Positions 1 to 9,431 of a DNA stretch of 64,000 nt are shown here, piece by piece; positions within the stretch are counted from its first letter, which is position 1, and every line of letters starts with the position of its first letter. The notes beneath the pieces were generated by a model that searched no databases, was not told the DNA's origin, and saw only the letters and a program-made list of their open reading frames with translations. This DNA is from Fimousia sp036311565 (GTDB taxonomy: Bacteria; Bacillota; Clostridia; Lachnospirales; Lachnospiraceae). Where the stretch lies: contig JAXJPR010000036.1 in assembly GCA_036311565.1 (NCBI GenBank), positions 35,361-99,360 on the forward strand. The letters run 5' to 3'. The position numbers and the translations under genes were made by a program.

Positions 1-1
1 T

Positions 2-1408
2 AATCAGATTTTAGAAGTGCTCAAACTGGATAGCTATGAAGAACCAGCGCAGGTAGAAGGAGCTCCATTAGAAGAAATCTTAGAGGATCTTCTTACATTT
101 GCCTATGAAAGAGGATTGATGGAAAATGACGGTGTTGTTCAAAAAGATCTGTTTGATACAAAGATTATGAACTGTCTGATGCCTCATCCAAGCGAAGTGG
201 CACGTACATTTTGGAAAAAATATGAGTCTTCTCCAACAGAAGCAACGGACTATTATTACAAGTTAAGTCAGGATAGTAATTATATTCGAAGGGATCGTAT
301 CAAAAAAGATATCCGTTGGGTAGTAAACAGTCAGTACGGACCCATTGATATCAGCATAAATTTATCAAAACCAGAAAAAGATCCAAAGGCAATTGCGGCA
401 GCAAAGCTTCAAAAGCAGAGCAGCTATCCAAAATGTCAGCTCTGCATGGAAAATGAAGGATATGCAGGACGGGTAAATCACCCTGCCAGACAAAATCACA
501 GAGTGATACCGATTACGATTAATGAGAGACCATGGGGCTTTCAATATTCCCCATATGTATATTATAACGAGCATTGTATTGTGTTTTCAGGCGAACATAC
601 ACCTATGAAGATTGACAGGGACGCATTTAAAAAGTTATTTGATTTTGTGAAACAATTTCCCCATTATTTCCTTGGTTCAAACGCGGATCTGCCAATCGTA
701 GGTGGTTCAATTTTAACACATGACCATTTCCAGGGAGGCAATTATACATTTGCCATGGCGAAAGCACCTATAGAAAAGGAAGTAGTCATTCCTGGATATG
801 AAGATGTAGAGGCGGGGATTGTAAAATGGCCATTGTCCGTTATTCGTATCCGCAGCAAAGAGTCGCATCGTCTGATTGATCTTGCAGACCATATTTTAAG
901 AAAATGGCGCCAATATACGGACGCAAAAGCATTTATATTTGCCAATACCAAGGGCGAACCTCATAATACGATCACCCCGATTGTACGCAAAAAAGGAGAA
1001 ATATACGAATTAGACCTTACGTTAAGAAATAACATTACAACAAAGGAATGTCCGTTAGGTGTGTATCATCCTCATGCCCAGTATCATCATATTAAAAAGG
1101 AAAATATTGGACTGATTGAAGTTATGGGGCTCGCAATCCTTCCAGCCAGATTAAAAACGGAAATGGAACTTTTAGCTGACTGTCTGGTAAATGGAAAAAG
1201 TCTAGATACTTATCCGGAACTTGAGAAACATGCAGACTGGGCAATGGAATTTACTAAGAAATATAAAGTTATCAATGAAGAAAATGTCCATGATATCATC
1301 AAGGAAGAAATTGGGAAGGTATTCATAAAAGTATTGGAAAATGCCGGAGTGTATAAATGCACAGAGGAAGGAAGAGATGCTTTTCTAAGATTTATTCATA
1401 CATTATAG
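2..1408 (+). CDS. galT: UDP-glucose--hexose-1-phosphate uridylyltransferase, type II (5' truncated by window edge)
   Basis: Leloir pathway enzyme that exchanges UMP between UDP-glucose and galactose-1-phosphate in the cytoplasm. The reading frame is open back to the first bases of the window (NQILEVLKLDSYEEP), which matches the interior of type II GalT proteins, so about 30 N-terminal codons lie outside; a GTG at position 17 is unlikely to be the true start. Visible family signatures are HPARQNHRVIPI, the histidine motif THDHFQGG and, near the C-terminus, YHPHAQYHH. The Firmicute type II form is about 490-510 residues, which fits. A strong hairpin follows the stop. galK or galE are not visible but would be expected to the left. 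Confidence 0.95.
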   Translation, partial: NQILEVLKLDSYEEPAQVEGAPLEEILEDLLTFAYERGLMENDGVVQKDLFDTKIMNCLMPHPSEVARTFWKKYESSPTEATDYYYKLSQDSNYIRRDRIKKDIRWVVNSQYGPIDISINLSKPEKDPKAIAAAKLQKQSSYPKCQLCMENEGYAGRVNHPARQNHRVIPITINERPWGFQYSPYVYYNEHCIVFSGEHTPMKIDRDAFKKLFDFVKQFPHYFLGSNADLPIVGGSILTHDHFQGGNYTFAMAKAPIEKEVVIPGYEDVEAGIVKWPLSVIRIRSKESHRLIDLADHILRKWRQYTDAKAFIFANTKGEPHNTITPIVRKKGEIYELDLTLRNNITTKECPLGVYHPHAQYHHIKKENIGLIEVMGLAILPARLKTEMELLADCLVNGKSLDTYPELEKHADWAMEFTKKYKVINEENVHDIIKEEIGKVFIKVLENAGVYKCTEEGRDAFLRFIHTL

Positions 1409-1431
1409 CAGGTGGAGATTTAAAATAATGA

Positions 1432-1474
1432 AAAAGCATCCTTTTATTTATGATATGCTAAAAAGGATGCTTTT
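1432..1474. terminator. Bidirectional terminator between galT and the convergent HAD gene
   Basis: Perfect 14-bp inverted repeat AAAAGCATCCTTTT / AAAAGGATGCTTTT with a 15-nt loop. A- and T-rich flanks on both sides let it serve both convergent genes. Confidence 0.85.
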
Positions 1475-1479
1475 CGATT

Positions 1480-2301
1480 TTATAAAAGGTAGTTTTGAAT
1501 TACTTCAACACAGCCATTATGGTCGCAATCAGAAACGACTACATCTGCAATGGCTTTAATGGAATCTTTGGCATTGCCCATAGCAACTGCTAATCCAGCA
1601 GTTTTTAAAATATCCGTATCATTATCTGCGTCTCCAACTGCGATGGTCTCTTCTATAGAAAGACCGAGATGCTGGCAGAGTTTTTTTAGCCCTGTTCCTT
1701 TATTTACACCCTGCGCGGAGACTTCCAGAGAAGAAAATTCAGAATAGACCATGGAAACTGCCAGACCAGATTGTTTGATTCTTTCTTCTGTTTTTCTTCT
1801 GCTATCAGTAGAAGTATGGTATATATTAAGTTTTGCCACAGGAAATGGATTTTGATGATAAGTTTCATAAATGTTTTCATAGGTCTGAGTGATTTTTTCA
1901 AACATGGATTTATAAATTGACATATTATAATGCCCCATATTTTCTAAATCACTTTTTTGAACAATAGAATCATTGGTCAAAAAATGAATCATAGTATCTT
2001 CTTCTTTTGCTATTTCTAATAGATTCTTTACGATTTCTGGCTGGAGTGGATTGGAATAAATGATTTTTTTTTCTTTTAGATCATAAACCATTGCTCCACT
2101 GAGACAGTCTAAATATCGAAGTCCTGGAATTTGACAAATGTAATCAGTCAGTTCTGCTGGACCTCTTCCAGTAGATAAGATGACTTCTTTTCTGGCAGAG
2201 ACTGCTTTTTGTATCGCATGAATGCTGTCTTTTGCAATTTCTTTTTTGGAATTTAATAGGGTTCCATCCATATCAAAAGCGACTAATTTATATTTACTCA
2301 T
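1480..2301 (-). CDS. HAD-superfamily Cof-type phosphatase
   Basis: 273-residue cytoplasmic hydrolase of the HAD IIB (Cof/YidA) family, probably acting on sugar phosphates or nucleotide phosphates; the substrate cannot be read from sequence. Motif I is FDMDGT with nucleophile D10 and acid/base D12, motif II is the STGRG segment, and motif IV is GDADNDTDIL. The cap domain lies between motifs II and IV as usual for type IIB. A GGAGG ribosome site precedes the ATG. It begins 12 nt after the radical SAM gene ends on the same strand, so the two are probably co-transcribed. A second Cof-type paralogue lies at 19620-20414. Confidence 0.9.
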   Translation of the reverse strand: MSKYKLVAFDMDGTLLNSKKEIAKDSIHAIQKAVSARKEVILSTGRGPAELTDYICQIPGLRYLDCLSGAMVYDLKEKKIIYSNPLQPEIVKNLLEIAKEEDTMIHFLTNDSIVQKSDLENMGHYNMSIYKSMFEKITQTYENIYETYHQNPFPVAKLNIYHTSTDSRRKTEERIKQSGLAVSMVYSEFSSLEVSAQGVNKGTGLKKLCQHLGLSIEETIAVGDADNDTDILKTAGLAVAMGNAKDSIKAIADVVVSDCDHNGCVEVIQNYLL

Positions 2302-2313
2302 AGTATTCCTCCA

Positions 2314-3183
2314 TTATAATACTCTCATCCATTCAGATTTTAAATGGATATTTCCTTCGATTGCTTCTTCTAAAAGAGCAAGCATTTTCTCTTTGTCGGT
2401 ATTTAGTGTACCACGTAAATTTACATAATTGGATGCATGATTGGCACGAAAAATGCATCCAGGACAATCAAGATGCATGAGTAATTCTTTTGTTTCATGC
2501 AAAATATCATAAGGGGTTAAAAGTTTAAAAGCACCTCGGGCAACTTCTGATTGTAGTGGAGTTCCTGGTTCTACCATCAATGTTAAAAGTCCGATATAAT
2601 TTGGTCTCATTGCAGATAAAACCGTTCCAGTATCAATGGCATGTTCTTTCCAATGCCTACTTCCCCCTAAACCGGAGATGGCAGTAACGGACAGTCGAAT
2701 GCCAGCGGTATGAAGTAAGTTGGCTGCAGCAATCATTGTTTCTGGAGTAACTCCCTTTTTTATGTCTTTTAATACTTCTTTATTGCCTGATTCTAAGCCA
2801 AGATAAACCATGGATAGTCCGGATTTTTGAAGCAATGACAAGTCTTTTGGGTGTTTCAATAAAACACTTTTTGGTGAGGCATAAGATGTGACTTGCTTGC
2901 ACTCAGGAAAATTTATTTTTATGTAGTTTAATATTTCCAGCAAATAAGAGGTTTTGCAAATGAAAGCATCTCCATCTGCGAGAAAGATTTTTTCTACATG
3001 GCAGTATCTTTTTCTTGCTTCTGCAAAGTCTGTCAGAACATCAGCTAAATCGCGGATACGAAAAGACTTTTCTTTATACATGCTGCAAAATGTGCAGCTG
3101 TTTTGACTGCAGCCGATGGTCACTTGAATAATTAAACTGTAAGCCTCACTGGGGGGACGATAGACCATTCCTTCATAAACCAT
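2314..3183 (-). CDS. Radical SAM protein (Elp3/YgiQ-like iron-sulfur oxidoreductase)
   Basis: 289-residue radical SAM enzyme. The iron-sulfur cluster motif is GCSQNSCTFCSMYK, with cysteines at residues 25, 30 and 33, the spacing typical of the uncharacterised B12-independent subgroup annotated as coproporphyrinogen oxidase-like or Elp3-like. A glycine-rich SAM-binding segment (AISGLGGSRHWKEHA) follows in the second half. It is first in a two-gene minus-strand operon with the HAD phosphatase. A GAAAGGA ribosome site lies just upstream of the ATG. The substrate is unknown. Confidence 0.88.
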   Translation of the reverse strand: MVYEGMVYRPPSEAYSLIIQVTIGCSQNSCTFCSMYKEKSFRIRDLADVLTDFAEARKRYCHVEKIFLADGDAFICKTSYLLEILNYIKINFPECKQVTSYASPKSVLLKHPKDLSLLQKSGLSMVYLGLESGNKEVLKDIKKGVTPETMIAAANLLHTAGIRLSVTAISGLGGSRHWKEHAIDTGTVLSAMRPNYIGLLTLMVEPGTPLQSEVARGAFKLLTPYDILHETKELLMHLDCPGCIFRANHASNYVNLRGTLNTDKEKMLALLEEAIEGNIHLKSEWMRVL

Positions 3184-3412
3184 AACTCGTGAATCCTTTC
3201 TGTTAAAAAGTTAACTTTATGGCTTCATTATGGTGCATGCTTGGCGAGAAGTCAAGAAAGAGGACAATTATTTTAAGAATATGAATTGCTATTTGTGTTC
3301 ATGTTATTAAGAATGTTTAAATGTAGAAGCAGTTTTGATATATTGGGATTAGATAAAAATGAAGTATCAGGCAAAATATAAAAAGTAACGCTTATAAGAG
3401 GAGGAATTATTT

Positions 3413-4117
3413 ATGATTGATTCCATGCGAGAACAATTAGAATCTTTTTCAGAAGAAGACTATAAAAAATTTAATGAAAAGATTGTACCAGGTGCTGCGA
3501 ACATGCTGGGCGTGCGATTGCCAAAACTTCGCCAACTTGCCAAAATGGCAGCGAAAAAGGAACCGGAAGTGTATCTGAACAGTATAGAGGAAGCACTTAG
3601 TATGAATAAGGACGACGTCTATTATGAAGAAATCATGATTTATGGTTTCGTGATTGGGTATGCAAAGTTTACAGATGAGGAGCGCAGGAGATGGCTTGAC
3701 CAGTTTATCTGCCATATTGATAACTGGGCCATTTGTGATAGTTGCTGCATGACTTATAAGTGGATGAAGAAGAATCCGGAATATTGGTGGGATTATTTAC
3801 TTTCCTGTATTGATAAAAATCAGGAATATACCATTCGGGTCGCAGTAGTCTGTATGCTTGGGCATTTTATTGATGATAGATACGTAGAACAAGTGTTAGA
3901 ATGGTGCAATCAGATCCAGCATGAAGGGTATTATGTGAAAATGGCAGTTGCCTGGGCAGTTTCGGTCTGCTTTGTAAAATATTCAGAACTTACTTATCAA
4001 TTTTTACAAGAAAATCAGATGGATGATTTTACACAAAACAAAGCGATTCAGAAAATCTGTGATTCTTATCGAGTAACAAAAGAAGTGAAGAAAAAAGTAA
4101 AGCAATTAAAACGATGA
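3413..4117 (+). CDS. DNA alkylation repair protein, AlkD-like
   Basis: 234-residue protein of the AlkC/AlkD HEAT-repeat family. Relatives excise N3- and N7-alkylated purines without base flipping. The N-terminal PGAANMLGVRLPKLRQLAK and the central DNWAICDSCC segment are characteristic; the latter carries the conserved Trp-Asp region that lines the DNA-binding groove. The rest is helical. A clear AGGAGG lies about 8 nt before the ATG. It stands alone between a divergent operon and the T-box leader. The short Lachnospiraceae members of this family have not, as far as I know, been assayed, so activity is inferred from family. Confidence 0.9.
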   Translation: MIDSMREQLESFSEEDYKKFNEKIVPGAANMLGVRLPKLRQLAKMAAKKEPEVYLNSIEEALSMNKDDVYYEEIMIYGFVIGYAKFTDEERRRWLDQFICHIDNWAICDSCCMTYKWMKKNPEYWWDYLLSCIDKNQEYTIRVAVVCMLGHFIDDRYVEQVLEWCNQIQHEGYYVKMAVAWAVSVCFVKYSELTYQFLQENQMDDFTQNKAIQKICDSYRVTKEVKKKVKQLKR

Positions 4118-4149
4118 TGGGGAAAGTAAGAGAAAGAGCATATACAAAA

Positions 4150-4449
4150 AACTGCCTGCAAGATAAAACCGATGAGTAAGAGGAGTAGGAACAGACAGAT
4201 TTCGTCCAGAGAGATGCCGGTCGGTGGAAGGCATACGGAATCGTATTTTGAATGGACTTACGAGGGCAGACTCAAGGGCAGTTATTTATGCTTAGTAGGT
4301 GAGACGGAGGAAATGCTTCGTTATCGAGTAACGCATATGATAGTATGCAATGAGTGGACATAGATATTATGTCAATAAGGGTGGCAACACAGGAGTGAAT
4401 GAATATATGGCTCTTGTCCCGGATGAATTTCAGGGACAGGAGCTTTTTT
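4150..4449 (+). ncRNA. T-box leader (tRNA-sensing riboswitch) with terminator
   Basis: Stem I is closed by AACTGCC (4150-4156) pairing with GGCAGTT (4276-4282). Inside it are the specifier-loop AGTA (about 4174), an AGAGA/GGTCGGTGGAAGGC apical region, and the 3' side GAATGGACTTACGAG. The T-box sequence AAGGGTGGCAACACAGG lies at 4376-4392. An intrinsic terminator follows: GCTCTTGTCCC (4410-4420) pairs with GGGACAGGAGC (4433-4443), then six T. I cannot decide the specifier codon from GAATGGACTTAC (4250-4261). The leader starts only 33 nt after the preceding gene; the best -10 is TATACA at 4141, without a good -35. It now controls a decayed gene. Confidence 0.88.
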
Positions 4450-4450
4450 G

Positions 4451-4792
4451 ATGTACAAAAGTACAAATTCATTAGCACTTGGAATTGTATTCGTAGGTTT
4501 TACCACACAGTTTGGAGGAGAATTTGCCTCTGGAGCGCAGATTTATCAGTATTTTATTAACTTTGGAATTGGAGCACTGGTGATGCCGGTTGTAGCCCAG
4601 GCATTATTATCTTTGTTCTATTATTATGGAATGTACGAAATAGAATATTTCGTTATGGTATGTATGGCACCTGCAGTTGCATTTGCTACTGGTGAGGCTA
4701 CCTTAAATGCACTGACAGGAATGCCGTATCTAATTTGTACGTTGATCATAGGTGTATTCATCTTTGTCATTATATTATTTGGAACGGATGTA
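4451..4792 (+). pseudogene. YkvI-like membrane transporter fragment
   Basis: About 110 codons resembling the N-terminal half of YkvI-type (APC superfamily) membrane proteins: a first hydrophobic helix with the FGGEFASGAQ signature, then helices ALVMPVVAQALLSLFYYYGM and YLICTLIIGVFIFVIILFGT. Family members are about 340-400 residues with ten or more helices, so most of the protein is missing; the loop after YYYGM also looks shortened. At FGTDV the frame runs directly into a dehydrogenase sequence. The T-box just upstream suggests the original gene was an amino-acid-responsive transporter. The ATG at 4451 sits right after the terminator T-tract. Confidence 0.75.
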
Positions 4793-5452
4793 TATACACA
4801 TATTCCATCTATTTGCAGGGAATCTGGAACAAAAATTGTAATCATTGGCGGAAAAAAAGCCTTAAAAGCTGCAGAGGAAAAAATCAAAGAAGCCATAAAA
4901 AGAACGGAATTTGTAGTATTGGGCACAATAATTTATGGAAAGAATTTACAGCGCTTGGGGTGGCAGTCAGCAGATGTGCTTAGAACCCCTTCTCCAATAT
5001 GGACCAAAGGCATATGAAGATAATCAAAAAGGGTTTGTTCCTATGAACTGGAACAGGCGATGCTTGCCATTGTAGTTACAACAGCCATTGCTTCCATACT
5101 TTTAATCAGAGATTTCACGCCTGACTATAATAGCGGTCTTGTCCATGCAGTTTTTTATGCATTAACAGTACATCCGGTCATTGAAGAAAAGCATCTGCAT
5201 GGAGAAGTCGTTGGATTTGGTGTGTTGATTGCGTTGCTTTATGATGGACAAATGGAAGTATTCGAGAAGATACGGAATTTAAATTTAAAGCTGGGACTCC
5301 CGGTACGATTAAGAGACATTGACTTTACACCAGAAGAATTTTTGCCAGTTATGGAACAGATTCCTGAGATGTCAGATGTTGGACATTATCCATATAGAAT
5401 TACAGCAGAGAAATTAAAGGAAGTCATAGAATATATGGAATCCCATAAATAA
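4781..5452 (+). pseudogene. Iron-containing alcohol/glycerol dehydrogenase (GldA-like), broken
   Basis: Starts in frame with the transporter fragment (FGTDVYTHIPSIC... GTKIVIIGGKKAL, the N-terminal Rossmann part of GldA-like enzymes). After IIYGKN the catalytic middle, including the NAD-binding GGGK region and metal ligands, is absent. The remaining sequence resumes in another frame (KEFTALGVAVSRCA), shifts again (EPLLQYGPKAYEDNQKGFV) and again near 5042 to give the last 130 codons (TTAIASILL, DYNSGLVHAVFYALTV, EEKHLHGEVVGFGV). About 100-150 residues and at least three frame changes separate the parts, so no functional enzyme can be made. Confidence 0.85.
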
Positions 5453-5476
5453 TTTATAAAATTTGAAAATATGTCC

Positions 5477-5505
5477 TTGACGCCCCTTGACAATTATGAT
5501 ATCAT
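5477..5505 (+). promoter_or_regulatory. Sigma-A promoter of the rpoBC operon
   Basis: TTGACG (5477-5482), 17-nt spacer, TATCAT (5500-5505). A second TTGACA at 5487 lacks a well-spaced -10. Confidence 0.65.
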
Positions 5506-5590
5506 ATTATTCTGTATCATAATGGCTAATTACGCCTGTGGATATATGTAATATGATAACAAGATTTCATTACAAGGGGTGAAAACGTCG

Positions 5591-8500
5591 ATGGAAAAGA
5601 ACAGAATCCGCCCAGTCAAATCTGGGACAAAAAGCAGAGTTAGCTACGCAAGACAGGATGATGTCTTAGAAGTACCTAATCTTATTGAAATTCAAAAAAA
5701 TTCTTACCAGTGGTTTTTAGACGAAGGGTTAAAGGAAGTTTTTGAAGACATTTCTCCAATTGCAGATTATAATGGACAGCTTAGTCTGGAATTTGTTGAT
5801 TTTATTTTATGTAGAGATGATGTCAAATATTCAATTGAAGAATGTAAAGAAAGAGATGCAACTTATGCAGCTCCTTTAAAGGTGAGAGTTAGATTATATA
5901 ATAAGGATGAAGATGAATTCAAACAGCATGACATTTTTATGGGTGACCTTCCTTTGATGACAGAAACAGGTACATTCGTAATTAATGGTGCGGAACGTGT
6001 TATTGTCAGTCAGTTAGTTCGTTCTCCTGGTATTTATTATGTGATTTCGCATGATAAGATCGGGAAAGAATTATTCTCTTCTACGGTAATTCCAAATCGT
6101 GGAGCATGGTTAGAATACGAAACAGATTCAAATGACGTATTTTATGTTCGTGTTGACAGAACAAGAAAAGTACCGATCACTGTTTTAATTCGTGCATTAG
6201 GAATTGGGACTAATGCAGAAATCAAGGAATTATTCGGAGAAGAACCAAAAATCCTTGCAAGTATTGAAAAAGATCCATCAGACAACTATCAGGACGGGTT
6301 ACTTGAATTATACAAAAAGATCAGACCAGGAGAACCTTTATCTGTGGATAGCGCAGAAAGCTTGATCAACAGCATGTTCTTCGACCCAAGACGTTATGAT
6401 TTAGCAAAAGTTGGACGTTATAAATTTAATAAAAAACTGGCATTAAAGAGCCGAATCGTGAATTCTGTATTGGCAGAAGATGTCGTTGATATGACTACAG
6501 GAGAAATTATTGCCGAAGCAGGAACAACAGTAACTACAGAAATTGCAACACAGATTCAGGATGCAGCAATCCCATCTGTTACTGTCCAGACAGAGGAAAG
6601 AAACATCAAAGTGTTGTCTAATATGACTGTAAATTTAGCAGCATATGTTGATTTTGATCCAGAAGAACTTGGAATTCATGAAAACGTTTACTACCCTGTA
6701 CTTGAAGATTTATTGAATGAATATAAAGGTGAAGAATTAAAAGATGCAATTAAGAAACACATTGCAGAATTAATTCCAAAGCACATTACAAAAGAAGATA
6801 TTTTAGCTTCTATTAATTACAATATGCATTTAGAATACGGCTTAGGTAATGTGGACGATATTGACCACTTAGGAAACAGACGTATCAGAGCTGTAGGAGA
6901 ATTATTACAGAATCAGTACCGCATTGGTTTATCAAGATTAGAAAGAGTTGTTCGTGAAAGAATGACAACACAGGATGTAGAAACAATTACTCCTCAGTCT
7001 TTAATCAACATTAAGCCAGTAACAGCAGCAGTAAAAGAATTTTTTGGAAGTTCTCAGTTATCTCAGTTCATGGATCACAACAACCCATTATCCGAGTTGA
7101 CACATAAGAGACGTTTATCTGCATTGGGACCAGGTGGTCTGTCACGAGACAGAGCCGGATTCGAAGTTCGAGATGTACACTATTCTCACTATGGAAGAAT
7201 GTGTCCAATCGAAACTCCTGAAGGTCCAAACATCGGTCTGATCAACTCATTGGCTACTTATGCGAGAATTAATGAATATGGATTTATTGAAGCTCCTTAC
7301 CGTAAACTAGATAAGAGTGATCCAGCAAATCCAGTAGTAACAAATGCTGTTGTTTACTTAACTGCAGATGAAGAAGATAATTTCATCGTAGCGCAGGCGA
7401 ACGAACCATTAGATGATGATGGACACTTTGTAAACTCAAGTGTATCTGGTCGTTTCCGCGAAGAAACAACAGAATTCCCTAAAGAAAAAATTGACTTAAT
7501 GGACGTATCTCCAAAGATGGTATTCTCAGTTGCAACATCTATGATTCCTTTCCTGGAAAATGATGATGCGAACCGTGCGCTGATGGGATCTAACATGCAG
7601 CGTCAGGCAGTACCATTACTTCGTACAGAAGCTCCAGTTGTTGGAACTGGTATGGAAGCAAAAGCAGCCTTTGATTCAGGGGTATGTATTATCGCCAAGA
7701 ATGATGGTGTGGTGGAACGTTCTACAAGTAAAGAAATCGTTGTTCGTACAGAAGAAGGAACAACAGATATTTACCATGTCATTAAATTTGCAAGAAGTAA
7801 CCAGGGTAACTGTATGAACCAGCGTCCAATTGTAAATGTTGGAGATAAAGTAAAAGCTGGAGATGTATTAGCAGATGGTGCTTCTACTGCTAATGGAGAA
7901 ATGGCACTTGGTAAAAACCCATTGATCGGATTCATGACCTGGGAAGGTTATAACTACGAAGATGCGGTATTATTAAGTGAACGTCTGGTACAAGATGACG
8001 TATATACTTCTGTTCATATCGAAGAATATGAAGCAGAAGCAAGAGATACAAAACTTGGTCAGGAAGAAATCACAAGAGATTTAGCTGGATTAAGTGAAGA
8101 TGTATTAAAAGACTTAGATGAAAACGGTATTATCCGTATTGGTGCGGAAGTTCGTGCCGGTGATATTTTAGTTGGTAAAGTAACTCCAAAAGGAGAAACA
8201 GAACTGACAGCAGAAGAAAGACTTCTTCGTGCGATTTTTGGTGAAAAAGCAAGAGAAGTTCGTGATACTTCCCTTCGTGTGCCACATGGTGCTTACGGGG
8301 TAGTTATGGATACAAAAGTATTCACAAGAGAAAATGGAGACGAACTGCCTCCTGGAGTAAATAAAACAGTCCGCGTATATATTGCGCAGAAGAGAAAAAT
8401 CTCTGTAGGAGATAAGATGGCTGGTCGTCATGGTAACAAAGGGGTTATTTCCCGTATCTTACCTGTAGAAGATATGCCATTCTTACCAAATGGCCGTCCA

Positions 8501-9385
8501 TTGGATATCGTACTGAACCCATTAGGGGTACCTTCTCGTATGAATATCGGACAGGTCCTTGAAATCCACTTATCATTAGCTGCTCAGGTATTAGGATTTA
8601 ACGTTGCAACACCGGTATTTAATGGTGCTAACGAATACGATATTATGGATACCTTAGAAATGGCTAACGATTATGCTAATAAGAGTTGGGAAGAGTTCCA
8701 GGAAACATGGGGACCAAAAGTAAATGACGAAGTTATGGATTATCTGTATGAAAACAGAGACCATAGAAAAGAATGGAAAGGTGTTCCAATCGACAGAACT
8801 GGTAAAGTTCAGCTTCGTGATGGTAGAACTGGAGAAGAATTTGACAATCCAGTAACCATTGGTTTCATGCATTACCTGAAACTGCACCACTTGGTAGATG
8901 ATAAAATCCATGCACGTTCTACCGGTCCTTACTCACTGGTTACTCAGCAGCCACTTGGTGGTAAAGCTCAGTTTGGTGGCCAGAGATTTGGGGAAATGGA
9001 AGTTTGGGCACTGGAAGCGTATGGTGCTTCTTACACATTACAGGAAATCCTAACTGTAAAATCCGATGATGTTATCGGTCGTGTAAAAACGTATGAAGCA
9101 ATTATTAAGGGAGATAATATCCCTGAACCAGGTATTCCTGAATCCTTCAAAGTATTATTAAAAGAATTCCAATCTTTAGCTTTGGATGTCAGAGTATTAA
9201 AGGATGATTCTACAGAAGTAGCAATTCCTGAAAGCGTAGACTATACCGCTGAACCTGATGAATTAAAACCAATGATTGAAGGAGATCCAGCATTTAATAA
9301 ATACGAAGATGGAGAATCACTTGGTAACTTAGGATTTAAAGAAGGAAACTTGGAAGAAGGCGATGACGACGTATCTTTATTATAA
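5591..9385 (+). CDS. rpoB: DNA-directed RNA polymerase subunit beta
   Basis: Beta subunit of RNA polymerase, 1264 residues from the ATG at 5591. That start is preferred because AAGGGG lies 11 nt upstream; an in-frame GTG at 5579 overlaps that site. Landmarks are the rifampicin-pocket segment SSQLSQFMDHNNPLSE followed by THKRRLSALGPGGLSRDR, then RMCPIETPEGPNIGLINSL, and the C-terminal KISVGDKMAGRHGNKG and GGKAQFGGQRFGEMEVWALEAYGA. The pocket keeps the E. coli D516, H526 and S531 equivalents, but has His at the 517 position where E. coli has Gln. rpoC follows after 46 nt. Confidence 0.98.
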   Translation: MEKNRIRPVKSGTKSRVSYARQDDVLEVPNLIEIQKNSYQWFLDEGLKEVFEDISPIADYNGQLSLEFVDFILCRDDVKYSIEECKERDATYAAPLKVRVRLYNKDEDEFKQHDIFMGDLPLMTETGTFVINGAERVIVSQLVRSPGIYYVISHDKIGKELFSSTVIPNRGAWLEYETDSNDVFYVRVDRTRKVPITVLIRALGIGTNAEIKELFGEEPKILASIEKDPSDNYQDGLLELYKKIRPGEPLSVDSAESLINSMFFDPRRYDLAKVGRYKFNKKLALKSRIVNSVLAEDVVDMTTGEIIAEAGTTVTTEIATQIQDAAIPSVTVQTEERNIKVLSNMTVNLAAYVDFDPEELGIHENVYYPVLEDLLNEYKGEELKDAIKKHIAELIPKHITKEDILASINYNMHLEYGLGNVDDIDHLGNRRIRAVGELLQNQYRIGLSRLERVVRERMTTQDVETITPQSLINIKPVTAAVKEFFGSSQLSQFMDHNNPLSELTHKRRLSALGPGGLSRDRAGFEVRDVHYSHYGRMCPIETPEGPNIGLINSLATYARINEYGFIEAPYRKLDKSDPANPVVTNAVVYLTADEEDNFIVAQANEPLDDDGHFVNSSVSGRFREETTEFPKEKIDLMDVSPKMVFSVATSMIPFLENDDANRALMGSNMQRQAVPLLRTEAPVVGTGMEAKAAFDSGVCIIAKNDGVVERSTSKEIVVRTEEGTTDIYHVIKFARSNQGNCMNQRPIVNVGDKVKAGDVLADGASTANGEMALGKNPLIGFMTWEGYNYEDAVLLSERLVQDDVYTSVHIEEYEAEARDTKLGQEEITRDLAGLSEDVLKDLDENGIIRIGAEVRAGDILVGKVTPKGETELTAEERLLRAIFGEKAREVRDTSLRVPHGAYGVVMDTKVFTRENGDELPPGVNKTVRVYIAQKRKISVGDKMAGRHGNKGVISRILPVEDMPFLPNGRPLDIVLNPLGVPSRMNIGQVLEIHLSLAAQVLGFNVATPVFNGANEYDIMDTLEMANDYANKSWEEFQETWGPKVNDEVMDYLYENRDHRKEWKGVPIDRTGKVQLRDGRTGEEFDNPVTIGFMHYLKLHHLVDDKIHARSTGPYSLVTQQPLGGKAQFGGQRFGEMEVWALEAYGASYTLQEILTVKSDDVIGRVKTYEAIIKGDNIPEPGIPESFKVLLKEFQSLALDVRVLKDDSTEVAIPESVDYTAEPDELKPMIEGDPAFNKYEDGESLGNLGFKEGNLEEGDDDVSLL

Positions 9386-9431
9386 GATACGCCTGCCTGC
9401 AGTGATAGATATATAGGAAGGAGCAGCCTGA

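Noticed and set aside
4172..4363. 63-codon frame between the AlkD-like gene and the transporter fragment
   Set aside because: It lies wholly within the T-box leader, whose structural elements explain the sequence.
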